Assembly: GCA_038250515.1 (NCBI GenBank)
Contig: JBBSCG010000084.1
Span: forward strand, 1-5,199
Length of the DNA: 5,199 nt
Source: JAICUY01 sp038250515
GTDB taxonomy: Bacteria > Chloroflexota > Limnocylindria > QHBO01
Direction of reading: 5' to 3'
Below are positions 1 to 5,199 of the stretch, piece by piece. Position 1 is the stretch's first letter; each line of letters opens with the position of its first letter. The position numbers and the translations under genes are program-made. A model generated the notes under the pieces. The model searched no databases. It saw only the letters and a list, made by a program, of their open reading frames with translations, and had not been told where the DNA came from.

Positions 1-33
1 AACAGGTCCAACGAAAGGCACACCCCAGGTGGC

Positions 34-121
34 CAGTGTTCTCGAGAGTCACCTCGCACTGTCGGCCCCAGCTTGGCTGAGCCCACCGGGCCAAGCCAGT
101 CACAGACTCACAGTGTTCTCG
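34..121. repeat. 11-base direct repeat flanking the transposase break point
   Basis: CAGTGTTCTCG occurs at 34-44 and again, in the same orientation, at 111-121. The second copy encodes the Glu-Asn-Thr of the transposase catalytic motif on the minus strand and stops exactly where the protein departs from the IS30 family. The first copy lies 77 bases away in sequence with no transposase similarity. The position suggests a link to the event that removed the element's end, but the mechanism is inferred. Confidence 0.5.
71..96. repeat. Inverted repeat downstream of the truncated transposase
   Basis: GCTTGGC (71-77) and GCCAAGC (90-96) form a perfect 7-bp stem with a 12-base loop, just after the transposase stop codon. 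No T-run follows on either strand, so an intrinsic terminator is not supported. It may be part of whatever sequence replaced the lost element end. The remainder of bases 1-99 shows no gene I can support. Confidence 0.4.
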
Positions 122-1095
122 TTGCTGCCGCGCTGCCAGGGACTGTGCGGGTCGCAGAAATAGACCTGCAGCCCGGTGTCGAGCGTGAAGCGGCGGTGCT
201 CGGCCAGCTCGCGGCCCTGGTCCCAGGTCAGGCTGCCGCGCAGCTGGGCAGGCAGGGTCAGGATGCGCGCCGTCAGGGCGTCGCGCACCGCCGGCGCCGA
301 GCGGCCGTTGGGCAGCGCCAGCAGCAGCACGAAGCGCGTGCGGCGCTCGACCAGGGTGCCGATCGCCGAGTGGCTGCCGCGTCCGATCAGCAGGTCACCT
401 TCCCAGTGGCCGGGCACCGCGCGGTCGGCCACCTCGGCCGGGCGCTGGCTGATGTTGAGCATGTCCGGCAGCCGGCCGCGGCCGTCCACCCGCTGCGGCA
501 CGCGACGCTGGGTGCGTGGCCGGCGCAGGTAGGCGGTCAGCTCGCGGCGCAGCGCCCCGCGGGCCTGGATGAACAGGGATTGGTAGATCGTCTCGTGGCT
601 GAGCTGCATGGCTGGCTGGTCAGGGTAGTCGTGACGCAGCGCCGCCGCGATCTGCTGTGGCGACCAGCGCACGGTGAGCAGCTGCTCGACGATGCCCCGC
701 AGGTGCGCGTTACGGGCCAGCTTGGCGACCTTCGGCCGGCACGCCTGATCGGTGGCGCGCTGGTCGGCGCGCACGGCGCGATAGGCGGCTCGGCCGCCGT
801 TGCGCCGCACCTCGCGGGCAATGGTCGACGACGAACGTCCCAACCACCGGGCGATGTGGCGTCCCGATTGGCCGGCCAGCAGGCGGCGGCTGATCTCCTC
901 GCGCTCGTCGGGCGACAGCTGGCGGCGTGAGCGCTGCCGCGGACGCGGCCGCAGACCGCCGCTCTTGCCCAGGAACTGACCGACCGCCTGGCGCGAGCTG
1001 CCGATGGTGGCTGCCACGCTTGCCAGCCGCTCACCGGCGCTTGCCCGCCGCCAGATCTCCTCCTGCTCCGCCTCGCTGAACCGTTGACGTCGCAT
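100..1095 (-). CDS. IS30-family transposase, C-terminally truncated
   Basis: DDE transposase that would cut and join the ends of an IS30-type insertion sequence. The 331-residue product has two N-terminal helix-turn-helix regions (about residues 5-45 and 58-98; the second, with SPDEREEISRRLLAGQSGRH, is typical of the family), then a core with HWEGDLLIG, GSLTWDQG and CDPHSPWQRGSNENT. Catalytic residues are Asp234, Asp292 and Glu326; the 33-residue spacing between the last two matches the IS30 DD(33)E signature. In family members the ENT motif is followed by an NGLLRQYFP-like tail of several dozen residues. Here it reads ENT-VSL-stop, and no frame downstream resumes the tail, so the protein is truncated and probably inactive. 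The ATG is supported by GGAGG (1103-1107) with 7-base spacing. That is a clear Shine-Dalgarno site, unlike the host genes in this window, and fits an acquired element. Family assignment is very secure; loss of function is inferred. Confidence 0.95.
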   Translation of the reverse strand: MRRQRFSEAEQEEIWRRASAGERLASVAATIGSSRQAVGQFLGKSGGLRPRPRQRSRRQLSPDEREEISRRLLAGQSGRHIARWLGRSSSTIAREVRRNGGRAAYRAVRADQRATDQACRPKVAKLARNAHLRGIVEQLLTVRWSPQQIAAALRHDYPDQPAMQLSHETIYQSLFIQARGALRRELTAYLRRPRTQRRVPQRVDGRGRLPDMLNISQRPAEVADRAVPGHWEGDLLIGRGSHSAIGTLVERRTRFVLLLALPNGRSAPAVRDALTARILTLPAQLRGSLTWDQGRELAEHRRFTLDTGLQVYFCDPHSPWQRGSNENTVSL

Positions 1096-1102
1096 CCATC
1101 CG

Positions 1103-1107
1103 CCTCC
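1103..1107 (-). promoter_or_regulatory. Shine-Dalgarno site of the transposase gene
   Basis: On the minus strand GGAGG lies 7 bases before the transposase ATG. It fixes the start codon. It is the only canonical ribosome binding site at a complete gene in this window, since the neighbouring host genes appear leaderless. Confidence 0.75.
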
Positions 1108-1139
1108 GCTCGATCAGCCCCCGCATCGACTGCTGGCCT

Positions 1140-1156
1140 GTGAATGATGCATTCAC
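1140..1156. repeat. Perfect 7-bp inverted repeat beside the insertion sequence
   Basis: GTGAATG-ATG-CATTCAC is a perfect palindrome with a 3-base centre, 45 bases upstream of the transposase start. It could belong to the left end of the insertion sequence, be a palindromic target of the kind IS30 elements favour, or be an operator for a gene next to it. The sequence does not decide between these. A second small stem, CCGCC (1166-1170) with GGCGG (1176-1180), follows it. Confidence 0.45.
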
Positions 1157-1237
1157 CGCTTGAGACCGCCATGGAGGCGGGAAATGGGGCCCCGTAAGCG
1201 TCAAGCTGTGCGAAGAACGGCACGCAAACTCCGCTGC

Positions 1238-1243
1238 TAGCAT
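1238..1243 (+). promoter_or_regulatory. -10 box (TAGCAT) of the small membrane protein gene
   Basis: TAGCAT ends 6 bases before the ATG at 1250, inside the motif CTAGCATCG (1237-1245). The spacing places transcription start at or next to the start codon, giving a leaderless mRNA. There is no convincing Shine-Dalgarno site and no clear -35 hexamer. The same motif precedes the next two plus-strand genes. Confidence 0.55.
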
Positions 1244-1249
1244 CGAGCA

Positions 1250-1522
1250 ATGCTTCCCGTGATCTGGACCCTCTTCGCGGTGTCCGCCGTCGGCGCGTTC
1301 CTGATGATCGCAGCCTACTGGCTCGACGTGCAGGACCGCCACGACTTCAGCTTCCGACAGCGCGTCGGGTGGTCGTTCGGGACATTCCTGTTTCCGGTCA
1401 GCATCCCGGCCTATGCTTTCCTCGGCAATGCGGGCTGGCCGCCGTTCCTGCGCGCGGCCTCGCTGCTTCCCCCGGTCGCCCTGGCGCTTTTCTTCGGCTT
1501 CCTGTTCGGCAACTTCAGCTAG
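1250..1522 (+). CDS. Small three-helix membrane protein, unknown function
   Basis: This 90-residue protein is not one I recognise. It is strongly hydrophobic, with three probable membrane spans at about residues 3-25, 41-58 and 69-88. A short charged loop (DVQDRHDFSFRQR, about 26-38) separates the first two; by the positive-inside rule it is probably cytoplasmic. No catalytic or metal-binding motif is visible. The ATG is supported by a -10 box 6 bases upstream, consistent with a leaderless transcript. The stop lies 39 bases before the dipeptidase start on the same strand, but that gene has its own promoter-like box, so an operon is possible and not required. It lies next to the insertion-sequence remnant, whose transposase is divergently transcribed. 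The reading frame is credible because of its membrane pattern and promoter spacing; the function is unknown. Confidence 0.7.
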   Translation: MLPVIWTLFAVSAVGAFLMIAAYWLDVQDRHDFSFRQRVGWSFGTFLFPVSIPAYAFLGNAGWPPFLRAASLLPPVALALFFGFLFGNFS

Positions 1523-1549
1523 ACCGATGCCGTCGGATCAAAGGCGCCC

Positions 1550-1555
1550 TATCAT
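1550..1555 (+). promoter_or_regulatory. -10 box (TATCAT) of the M20 dipeptidase gene
   Basis: TATCAT lies within CTATCATCGG (1549-1558) and ends 6 bases before the ATG at 1562, identical spacing to the preceding gene. No Shine-Dalgarno sequence is present between box and start, so a leaderless transcript beginning at the A of the ATG is the natural reading. No clear -35 element is visible. Confidence 0.6.
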
Positions 1556-1561
1556 CGGCCG

Positions 1562-2986
1562 ATGACCACGAATACGGAACGCGGTGTCGACACCGCCCTC
1601 GATTTCCTGCGCGACCACGACGAGCGCAATCTGAAGCAGCTCGACGAGTTCCTGCGCATCCCATCGGTCAGCGCAGACGCCAATGCGCGGCCCGACGTTC
1701 AGCGCGCGGCCGAATGGATCGTCGATGAGCTGACGCGGATTGGCGTCGAGCACGTGCAGCTGCACGAGACGAGCGGGCACCCGATCGTCACCGGCGATTG
1801 GCTGCACGCCGGCCCGGACATACCGACCGTGCTGGTGTACTGCCACTACGACGTCCAGCCGGCTGACCCTCTCGACGAGTGGAAGCGACCGCCCTTCGAG
1901 CCGCGCTACGAAAACGACCGCGTCTACGCCCGCGGATCGGGCGACGATAAAGGCCAGTTGTTCATGCACCTCAAGGCCGCCGAGGCGTGGCTGCAGGGTG
2001 CCGGCGGGGCGCCGGTGAACCTGCGCTTCTTCTTCGAGGGCGACGAGGAGGTCGGGTCCGAACCGGTCGAGGAGTTCATCGACAGCCATCCGGAGCTGCT
2101 CGCCTCCGACATCTGCGTCGTCAGCGACAGCGACATGTACGACGACGAGGGCACCCCGGCCGTCACCTACGGCCTGCGCGGCATTGCCTACTTCGAGGTC
2201 AAGGTCTCCGGGCCCTTCCAGGACGTGCACTCGGGTCAGTACGGCGGCGGCATCGATAACCCCGCCAACGTGCTCGTCAAGATGCTCGCCAGCCTGCAGG
2301 ACGAGGCCGGGCGCTTCACGGTCCCCGGCTTCTACGACCGTGTCCCAGAGCTGGCCGATGCCGAACGCGCCGCCTACGCGGCGCTCCCCTTCGATGAGAA
2401 GGCGTGGCGGGAGTCGATCGGCGTGCCGGCAGCTGGCGACGGCGAGCGCGGCTACACCCTGCTGGAGCGCATGTCGGCCCGTCCCACCTTCGACATCAAC
2501 GGGCTGTGGGGTGGCTACTCTGGCGAGGGCTCCAAGACGATCATCCCTGCCTGGGCCGCCGCCAAGTTCTCGACCCGCCTTGTTCCCGACCAGGACTTCC
2601 AGGAGATCGAGCGACTTGTCGTCGAGCACCTGAAGTCGGTCGCTCCGCCGACGGTGAAGGTCGACGTCAAAGTGATCCACGGCGGCGCACCGGCGCTCAC
2701 CGCGCTGGACGCTCCGGCGGTCAAGCTTGCCGCGCGGGCTCTCGAGGAAGCCTTCGGCAAGGCGCCCCTCTTCCAGCGCACCGGTGGCTCGGTGCCGGTG
2801 GTGGCGGCGCTCGAGAAGCAGATCGGGCTGAAGACGGTGATGATTGGATTCGCCTCACCGAACGGCAACTTCCACGCGCCGAACGAATGGATGCCGCTGG
2901 CCAACTACCGCGGTGGCATGGAGGCCATCGTCCATATGTGGAAGCAGTTCGGTGGGGCGCGCCCGGAGGAGCTCCGCGAGGGCTGA
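1562..2986 (+). CDS. M20-family metallo-dipeptidase (carnosinase/CNDP-like)
   Basis: Predicted cytosolic di-zinc (or di-manganese) peptidase that hydrolyses dipeptides and related short peptides to amino acids. The 474-residue length is normal for the M20 dipeptidase/CNDP2 branch. All expected residues are visible: His95 and Asp97 in CHYDVQP, bridging Asp128 in GSGDDKG, catalytic Glu162 and metal ligand Glu163 in EGDEEVGS, Asp189 in VSDSDMYDDE, and His438 in GNFHAPNE. The inserted dimerisation domain (about residues 205-375) carries DVHSGQYGGG with His223, which in CNDP-type enzymes reaches into the partner's active site, and NGLWGGYSGEGSKTIIP. There is no signal peptide. The start is supported by the TATCAT box 6 bases upstream. 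The gene ends 10 bases before the regulator's promoter box. Exact substrate preference cannot be read from sequence; an acyl-amino-acid or succinyl-diaminopimelate hydrolase is less likely because the motifs follow the dipeptidase pattern closely. Confidence 0.95.
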   Translation: MTTNTERGVDTALDFLRDHDERNLKQLDEFLRIPSVSADANARPDVQRAAEWIVDELTRIGVEHVQLHETSGHPIVTGDWLHAGPDIPTVLVYCHYDVQPADPLDEWKRPPFEPRYENDRVYARGSGDDKGQLFMHLKAAEAWLQGAGGAPVNLRFFFEGDEEVGSEPVEEFIDSHPELLASDICVVSDSDMYDDEGTPAVTYGLRGIAYFEVKVSGPFQDVHSGQYGGGIDNPANVLVKMLASLQDEAGRFTVPGFYDRVPELADAERAAYAALPFDEKAWRESIGVPAAGDGERGYTLLERMSARPTFDINGLWGGYSGEGSKTIIPAWAAAKFSTRLVPDQDFQEIERLVVEHLKSVAPPTVKVDVKVIHGGAPALTALDAPAVKLAARALEEAFGKAPLFQRTGGSVPVVAALEKQIGLKTVMIGFASPNGNFHAPNEWMPLANYRGGMEAIVHMWKQFGGARPEELREG

Positions 2987-2996
2987 GGTCGGCAGC

Positions 2997-3002
2997 TATC
3001 AT
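2997..3002 (+). promoter_or_regulatory. -10 box (TATCAT) of the MerR-like regulator gene
   Basis: TATCAT sits in CTATCATCGG (2996-3005), a 10-base match to the dipeptidase promoter. By analogy with that gene, transcription should start near 3009, leaving a leader of about 36 bases before the TTG at 3045. The repeat cluster at 3011-3053 therefore begins almost at the transcript's first base. Confidence 0.55.
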
Positions 3003-3010
3003 CGGGTGCA

Positions 3011-3053
3011 CAGATTTACCGATGTAGGTCGAGGTCTACCCAGATTGACCGAT
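3011..3053 (+). promoter_or_regulatory. Probable autoregulatory operator: direct repeat with nested inverted repeat
   Basis: CAGATTTACCGAT (3011-3023) and CAGATTGACCGAT (3041-3053) match at 12 of 13 positions and are exactly 30 bases apart, close to three helical turns. Between them GTAG (3024-3027) and CTAC (3036-3039) are inverted; as RNA the stem could extend by two G-U pairs around a CGAG loop, placing part of the GAGG ribosome binding site in the loop. The cluster covers the predicted transcript start, the ribosome binding site and the TTG start codon. A DNA operator bound by the encoded MerR/BldC-like protein is the simplest reading; BldC is known to bind direct repeats cooperatively. 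Translational control through the hairpin is an alternative. Confidence 0.55.
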
Positions 3054-3704
3054 CCCACCTCGCAGCGCGACAACCCCGATGACCCGTGGCTGCCGCTGGG
3101 CGCCGCGTCGCGCCTGGTGGGCGTCGGACCCGATACGCTGCGTCGCTGGGCGGATTCCGGCAAGGTGCAGAGCTACCAGACGCCCGGCGGGCATCGCCGC
3201 TTCCTGCGGTCGAGCCTCGAGGCGATGATCAACGCGCCGCGACGGCATCGGTATGGCATGGAGCGCCTGGTTGATTCGGCGGGGACCATCGTCGGCGACG
3301 TGCAGCGGCGGATGCAGCGCACCGGCTATGCCGGCCAGCCGTGGCAGGCTCGTCTCAACGCCGACCAGCGCGCCGAGTTTCGGCGCTGGGGCCAGCGGAC
3401 CTTCAACCTGGTGATCGAGTACGTCGCCGCCGGGAAGCGCGCCGAGCGCGAGCTGCTGCTCGGTGAGGCCGAGAAGATGGGCGCCCTCTACGGCGCCGAG
3501 GCCTCGAAGGCCGGCCTCTCACTGGCCGAGGCGGTTGAGGCCTTCCTCTTCTTCCGCTCGCCGGTCCTCGAGGCGATCGCCGCCCATCTGCGTCGCCGCT
3601 CAGCCGATGTCACGGACGTCACCTCCGCCTTCCGCGAAGCCTCCGCGGCGATCGACCAGGTCCTGGTCGCCCTCGTCTCCTCTCACCGCGAGGTCGGCAC
3701 CTAG
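3045..3704 (+). CDS. MerR/BldC-like helix-turn-helix regulator with C-terminal helical domain
   Basis: Predicted cytoplasmic DNA-binding regulator of 219 residues. Residues 16-60 form a winged helix-turn-helix of the MerR/excisionase (BldC-like) type: LPLGAASRLVGV, then TLRRWADSGKV, then the wing signature TPGGHRRF. Residues 65-215 are mostly helical, without the usual MerR coiled coil or a metal-binding cysteine set. The stretch GEAEKMGALYGAEASKAGLS, followed by LAEAVEAFLFFR, resembles the RsbR/RsbT-type N-terminal and PucR-like helical modules, so an oligomerisation or signal-sensing role is likely. No ATG fits the frame near the domain start. I prefer TTG at 3045, with GAGG 10 bases upstream. 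GTG at 3006 (232 residues) lies only 3 bases after the -10 box, before the expected transcript start. The gene lies just after the dipeptidase and converges on the M24 peptidase, sharing stop bases. Its ligand and targets are unknown. Confidence 0.8.
   Translation: MTDPTSQRDNPDDPWLPLGAASRLVGVGPDTLRRWADSGKVQSYQTPGGHRRFLRSSLEAMINAPRRHRYGMERLVDSAGTIVGDVQRRMQRTGYAGQPWQARLNADQRAEFRRWGQRTFNLVIEYVAAGKRAERELLLGEAEKMGALYGAEASKAGLSLAEAVEAFLFFRSPVLEAIAAHLRRRSADVTDVTSAFREASAAIDQVLVALVSSHREVGT
3701..3704. other. CTAG palindrome serving as both convergent stop codons
   Basis: Bases 3702-3704 are the TAG stop of the regulator on the plus strand. Bases 3701-3703 read as TAG on the minus strand and end the M24 peptidase. 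The genes therefore overlap by 3 bases tail to tail, with no intergenic room for a terminator between them. Confidence 0.9.
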
Positions 3705-4831
3705 TCGACCAGGTAGAGCTCCGTGCTGGTCGTGTTGAGGCGCTCGCCGCCGGCCTCGGTGCACACGACAATGTCCTCGATGCGCGCGCCCCAGCGCCCC
3801 GCGACGTAGATCCCCGGCTCGATGCTGAATGCGTGGCCTGCCTGCAGCGGCTCCGGATTGGATTCGACGATGTACGGCTCTTCGTGCGTCTCCATGCCGA
3901 TGCCGTGGCCCGTCCGGTGGATGAACTCCTCGCCGTAGCCGGCCTCGTCGATGATCCGGCGCGCGGTGCGGTCGATGTCGCGAGCTGAGACGCCGGGCGC
4001 GACCGCTGCCCACGCCGCCGTCTGTGCCTCGCGCAGCACGGCGTAGAGCGCGGCGAACTCGGGTCGCGGCTCACCGACGAAGGCGGTGCGCGTCGTATCG
4101 GAGCAGTAGCCGTCGCGCGTCCCGCCGATATCAAGCACCAGAGCATCGCCGGCTCCGATCACCCGCTCCCCTGCCTCGTGGTGCGGGCTGGCGGCATTCG
4201 GCCCCGACGCGACGATGGCGAAGTCGGCGGTCTGATGCCCTGCCTCCAGCAGCAGCTGGCGGATGCGGCCGCTGACCTCGGCCTCGGTACGGCTGGACAG
4301 CCGCTCGCCGGTGATCGCGAGCATCGCCTCGTCGGCGGCGACCGCGGCGGCCCGCAGACGATCAACCTCCTCGGGCGTCTTGATGCGACGCAGCGCGGTC
4401 ATCGACGGCCCGGCCTCGACCAGCTCGACGGGGTCGAGCGCCGCACGCAGGCGCAGGACGAATCGGGCGAACATCTGGTCCTGCACGGCCGCGCGCATGG
4501 GCCCGCCACCCTTGAGACGCCGACGGACAACGCCGAAGGGATCATCGGTCTCATCCCAGGCGAGGATGTCGATCTGATCGGCCAGATCGCCAAGCTCGTG
4601 ACGCGCCAGCGGCTCCTCGAGGCGCGGCAGCACCAGGCTGGGCGTGCCCTCGGCCAGCACGATCAGGCAGGTCAGCCGCTCCAGCGCCGGTGGGTTGTAG
4701 CCGAGCAGATAGGCATAGTCGGACGACGGCGTGACAAGGAGCGCCAGCAGGTCGCGCTCGGCGGCCTGTGCGGCGGCTCGGCGGAGGCGGTCGGCATGGA
4801 CCGATGTCGAGAATCGGGCGGCAGAACTCAT
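3701..4831 (-). CDS. M24-family Xaa-Pro peptidase (aminopeptidase P / prolidase type)
   Basis: Predicted cytosolic dinuclear metallopeptidase that cleaves the bond before proline in short peptides. The 376-residue protein has the usual two-domain plan: a creatinase-like N-terminal domain (about 10-145) and a pita-bread catalytic domain (about 150-376). All five metal ligands are visible: Asp234 in VLDIGG, Asp245 in YCSDTTRT, His309 in HRTGHGIG, Glu338 in SIEPGIY and Glu352 in RIEDIV. The accessory histidines His217/His218 (SPHHE) and His316 (ETHEEPY) are also present. Aminopeptidase and dipeptidase specificity cannot be separated from sequence alone. There is no signal peptide. The ATG is supported by TACTCT (4839-4844) 7 bases upstream and the absence of a Shine-Dalgarno site. 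It lies 58 bases downstream of the JAMM peptidase on the same strand and ends on a palindromic CTAG shared with the regulator's stop. Confidence 0.95.
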   Translation of the reverse strand: MSSAARFSTSVHADRLRRAAAQAAERDLLALLVTPSSDYAYLLGYNPPALERLTCLIVLAEGTPSLVLPRLEEPLARHELGDLADQIDILAWDETDDPFGVVRRRLKGGGPMRAAVQDQMFARFVLRLRAALDPVELVEAGPSMTALRRIKTPEEVDRLRAAAVAADEAMLAITGERLSSRTEAEVSGRIRQLLLEAGHQTADFAIVASGPNAASPHHEAGERVIGAGDALVLDIGGTRDGYCSDTTRTAFVGEPRPEFAALYAVLREAQTAAWAAVAPGVSARDIDRTARRIIDEAGYGEEFIHRTGHGIGMETHEEPYIVESNPEPLQAGHAFSIEPGIYVAGRWGARIEDIVVCTEAGGERLNTTSTELYLVD

Positions 4832-4838
4832 GCGCCAC

Positions 4839-4844
4839 AGAGTA
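4839..4844 (-). promoter_or_regulatory. -10 box (TACTCT) of the M24 peptidase gene
   Basis: On the minus strand TACTCT ends 7 bases before the ATG, the spacing expected for a leaderless transcript. No Shine-Dalgarno sequence is present. It fits TANNNT but lacks the CTA[T/G]CATCG context of the plus-strand promoters, so it is weaker. Read-through from the JAMM gene upstream is an alternative or additional source of transcript. Confidence 0.4.
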
Positions 4845-4889
4845 CCCGAACGAAATCGCCATCGACCGGGCGCGGAGGGCGCACCTCAT

Positions 4890-5199
4890 CTACTCGATCG
4901 TCAGCGGGACTTCGAAGGACTGACCGCCGTGAATGCGCCACGCGCGCAGTGCGCGAGCAGGGGGTGCCAGCGTATCGGCCAGCGTCGCCAGCAGGTAAAA
5001 GACATCCGGATATTGGGCCGCGCGCCGGTCGGTGGCCGACGGCACCCCCGGCGAGCGGGTGTGCGAGTGGAAGATGGCCACCAGGTCCTCGCCGGCATCC
5101 TCGATGGTGAAGGTGATCCGCACCAGGTCCTGCGGATCGACGTTGTAGCGCAGCGGGCTGGCCTCGCTGTTGCGGGCGGGGTGGAAGTCCACTGCAACA
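4890..5199 (-). CDS. JAMM/MPN-domain metallopeptidase (M67), 5' end outside window
   Basis: C-terminal part, about 100 residues, of a zinc isopeptidase of the bacterial Mov34/MPN/PAD-1 (M67) type, usually about 130-150 residues. The zinc-binding signature is complete: HSH, seven residues, Ser, two residues, Asp in HSHTRSPGVPSATD, with the two His codons at 5067-5069 and 5061-5063 and the Asp codon at 5028-5030. The preceding stretch PARNSEASPLRYNVDP matches the family's typical region before the active site. The frame remains open to the window edge. A GTG at 5190-5192 could be read as a start, but this would remove the N-terminal strand and catalytic Glu, so the true start is taken to lie beyond the window. 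Some bacterial relatives (for example mycobacterial Mec) trim sulfur-carrier proteins, but no carrier gene is visible here. The stop lies 58 bases before the M24 peptidase gene. Confidence 0.88.
   Translation of the reverse strand, partial: VAVDFHPARNSEASPLRYNVDPQDLVRITFTIEDAGEDLVAIFHSHTRSPGVPSATDRRAAQYPDVFYLLATLADTLAPPARALRAWRIHGGQSFEVPLTIE

Larger units (their letters stand above)
100..1157 (-). mobile_element. Remnant IS30-family insertion sequence (ends uncertain)
   Basis: The transposase gene fills nearly all of this element. I could not identify a pair of terminal inverted repeats: nothing in bases 1-120 is a convincing inverse of the sequence between 1096 and 1249. The transposase reading frame breaks at about base 111. 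The simplest reading is that the transposase-3' end of the element, with its terminal repeat, was lost by deletion or a later insertion. The right boundary given here is the outer edge of the inverted repeat at 1140-1156 and is a guess. Confidence applies to the presence of an IS30 remnant, not to its exact ends. Confidence 0.6.

Noticed and set aside
71..96. Rho-independent terminator after the transposase
   Set aside because: A 7-bp stem exists but the loop is 12 bases and no T-run follows on either strand.
73..930. A 285-codon plus-strand frame opposite the transposase
   Set aside because: Low-complexity, Ala/Gln/Arg-rich product with no domain, antisense to a clear IS30 transposase.
1538..2680. 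A 380-codon open frame on the minus strand opposite the M20 dipeptidase
   Set aside because: It lies wholly antisense to a gene with every catalytic motif intact. Its product has no recognisable domain; long antisense frames are common at this base composition.
2844..3044. Upstream extension of the regulator to an ATG at 2844
   Set aside because: It would overlap the end of the dipeptidase by 143 bases and add residues unlike any regulator. A promoter box and ribosome binding site support a start near 3045.
4178..5110. A 310-codon plus-strand frame opposite the M24 and JAMM genes
   Set aside because: It spans two real genes and the gap between them on the opposite strand and shows no family motifs.
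5190..5192. GTG as the true start of the JAMM peptidase
   Set aside because: The frame continues to the window edge, and starting here would remove the conserved N-terminal part with the catalytic Glu, so a truncated view is more likely.

Overview
The window is about two-thirds G+C and densely coded. Long open frames run antisense to nearly every gene, as expected at this base composition. Three host genes share the 9-base motif CTA[T/G]CATCG just upstream. In two of them it sits 6 bases before an ATG with no Shine-Dalgarno sequence; a fourth host gene has a TANNNT box 7 bases before its ATG. This points to a bacterium that uses leaderless transcripts widely, as Actinomycetota, Deinococcota and high-GC Chloroflexota do. 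I lean to Chloroflexota from the gene mix, with low confidence.

Layout from left to right. Bases 1-99 hold no gene I can support, only a short hairpin and one copy of an 11-base repeat. Bases 100-1095 (minus strand) encode an IS30-family transposase that keeps its DD(33)E catalytic triad but loses the family's C-terminal tail immediately after the catalytic Glu motif, so it is probably dead. Bases 1096-1249 carry the transposase ribosome binding site, a perfect 7-bp inverted repeat and the promoter of the next gene. Plus-strand genes follow: a 90-residue three-helix membrane protein (1250-1522), an M20-family metallo-dipeptidase (1562-2986), and a MerR/BldC-like regulator (about 3045-3704) with a striking repeat cluster at its start. 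On the minus strand, converging on the regulator, are a complete M24-family Xaa-Pro peptidase (3701-4831) and, upstream of it, a JAMM/MPN (M67) metallopeptidase whose N-terminus is cut by the right edge of the window (4890-5199). There is no gene-free stretch over 300 bases, and I see no tRNA, rRNA or CRISPR array.

The genes read as an ordinary chromosomal neighbourhood with three metallopeptidases of unrelated families next to a remnant insertion sequence. M20 and M24 enzymes would together free amino acids from short peptides, including proline-containing ones; the JAMM protein more likely processes a ubiquitin-like or sulfur-carrier protein. I see no clear novel multi-gene system. The most interesting signals are regulatory: the shared leaderless promoter motif, and a 30-base-spaced direct repeat with a nested inverted repeat that overlaps the predicted transcript start, ribosome binding site and start codon of the regulator, and so looks like an autoregulatory operator.
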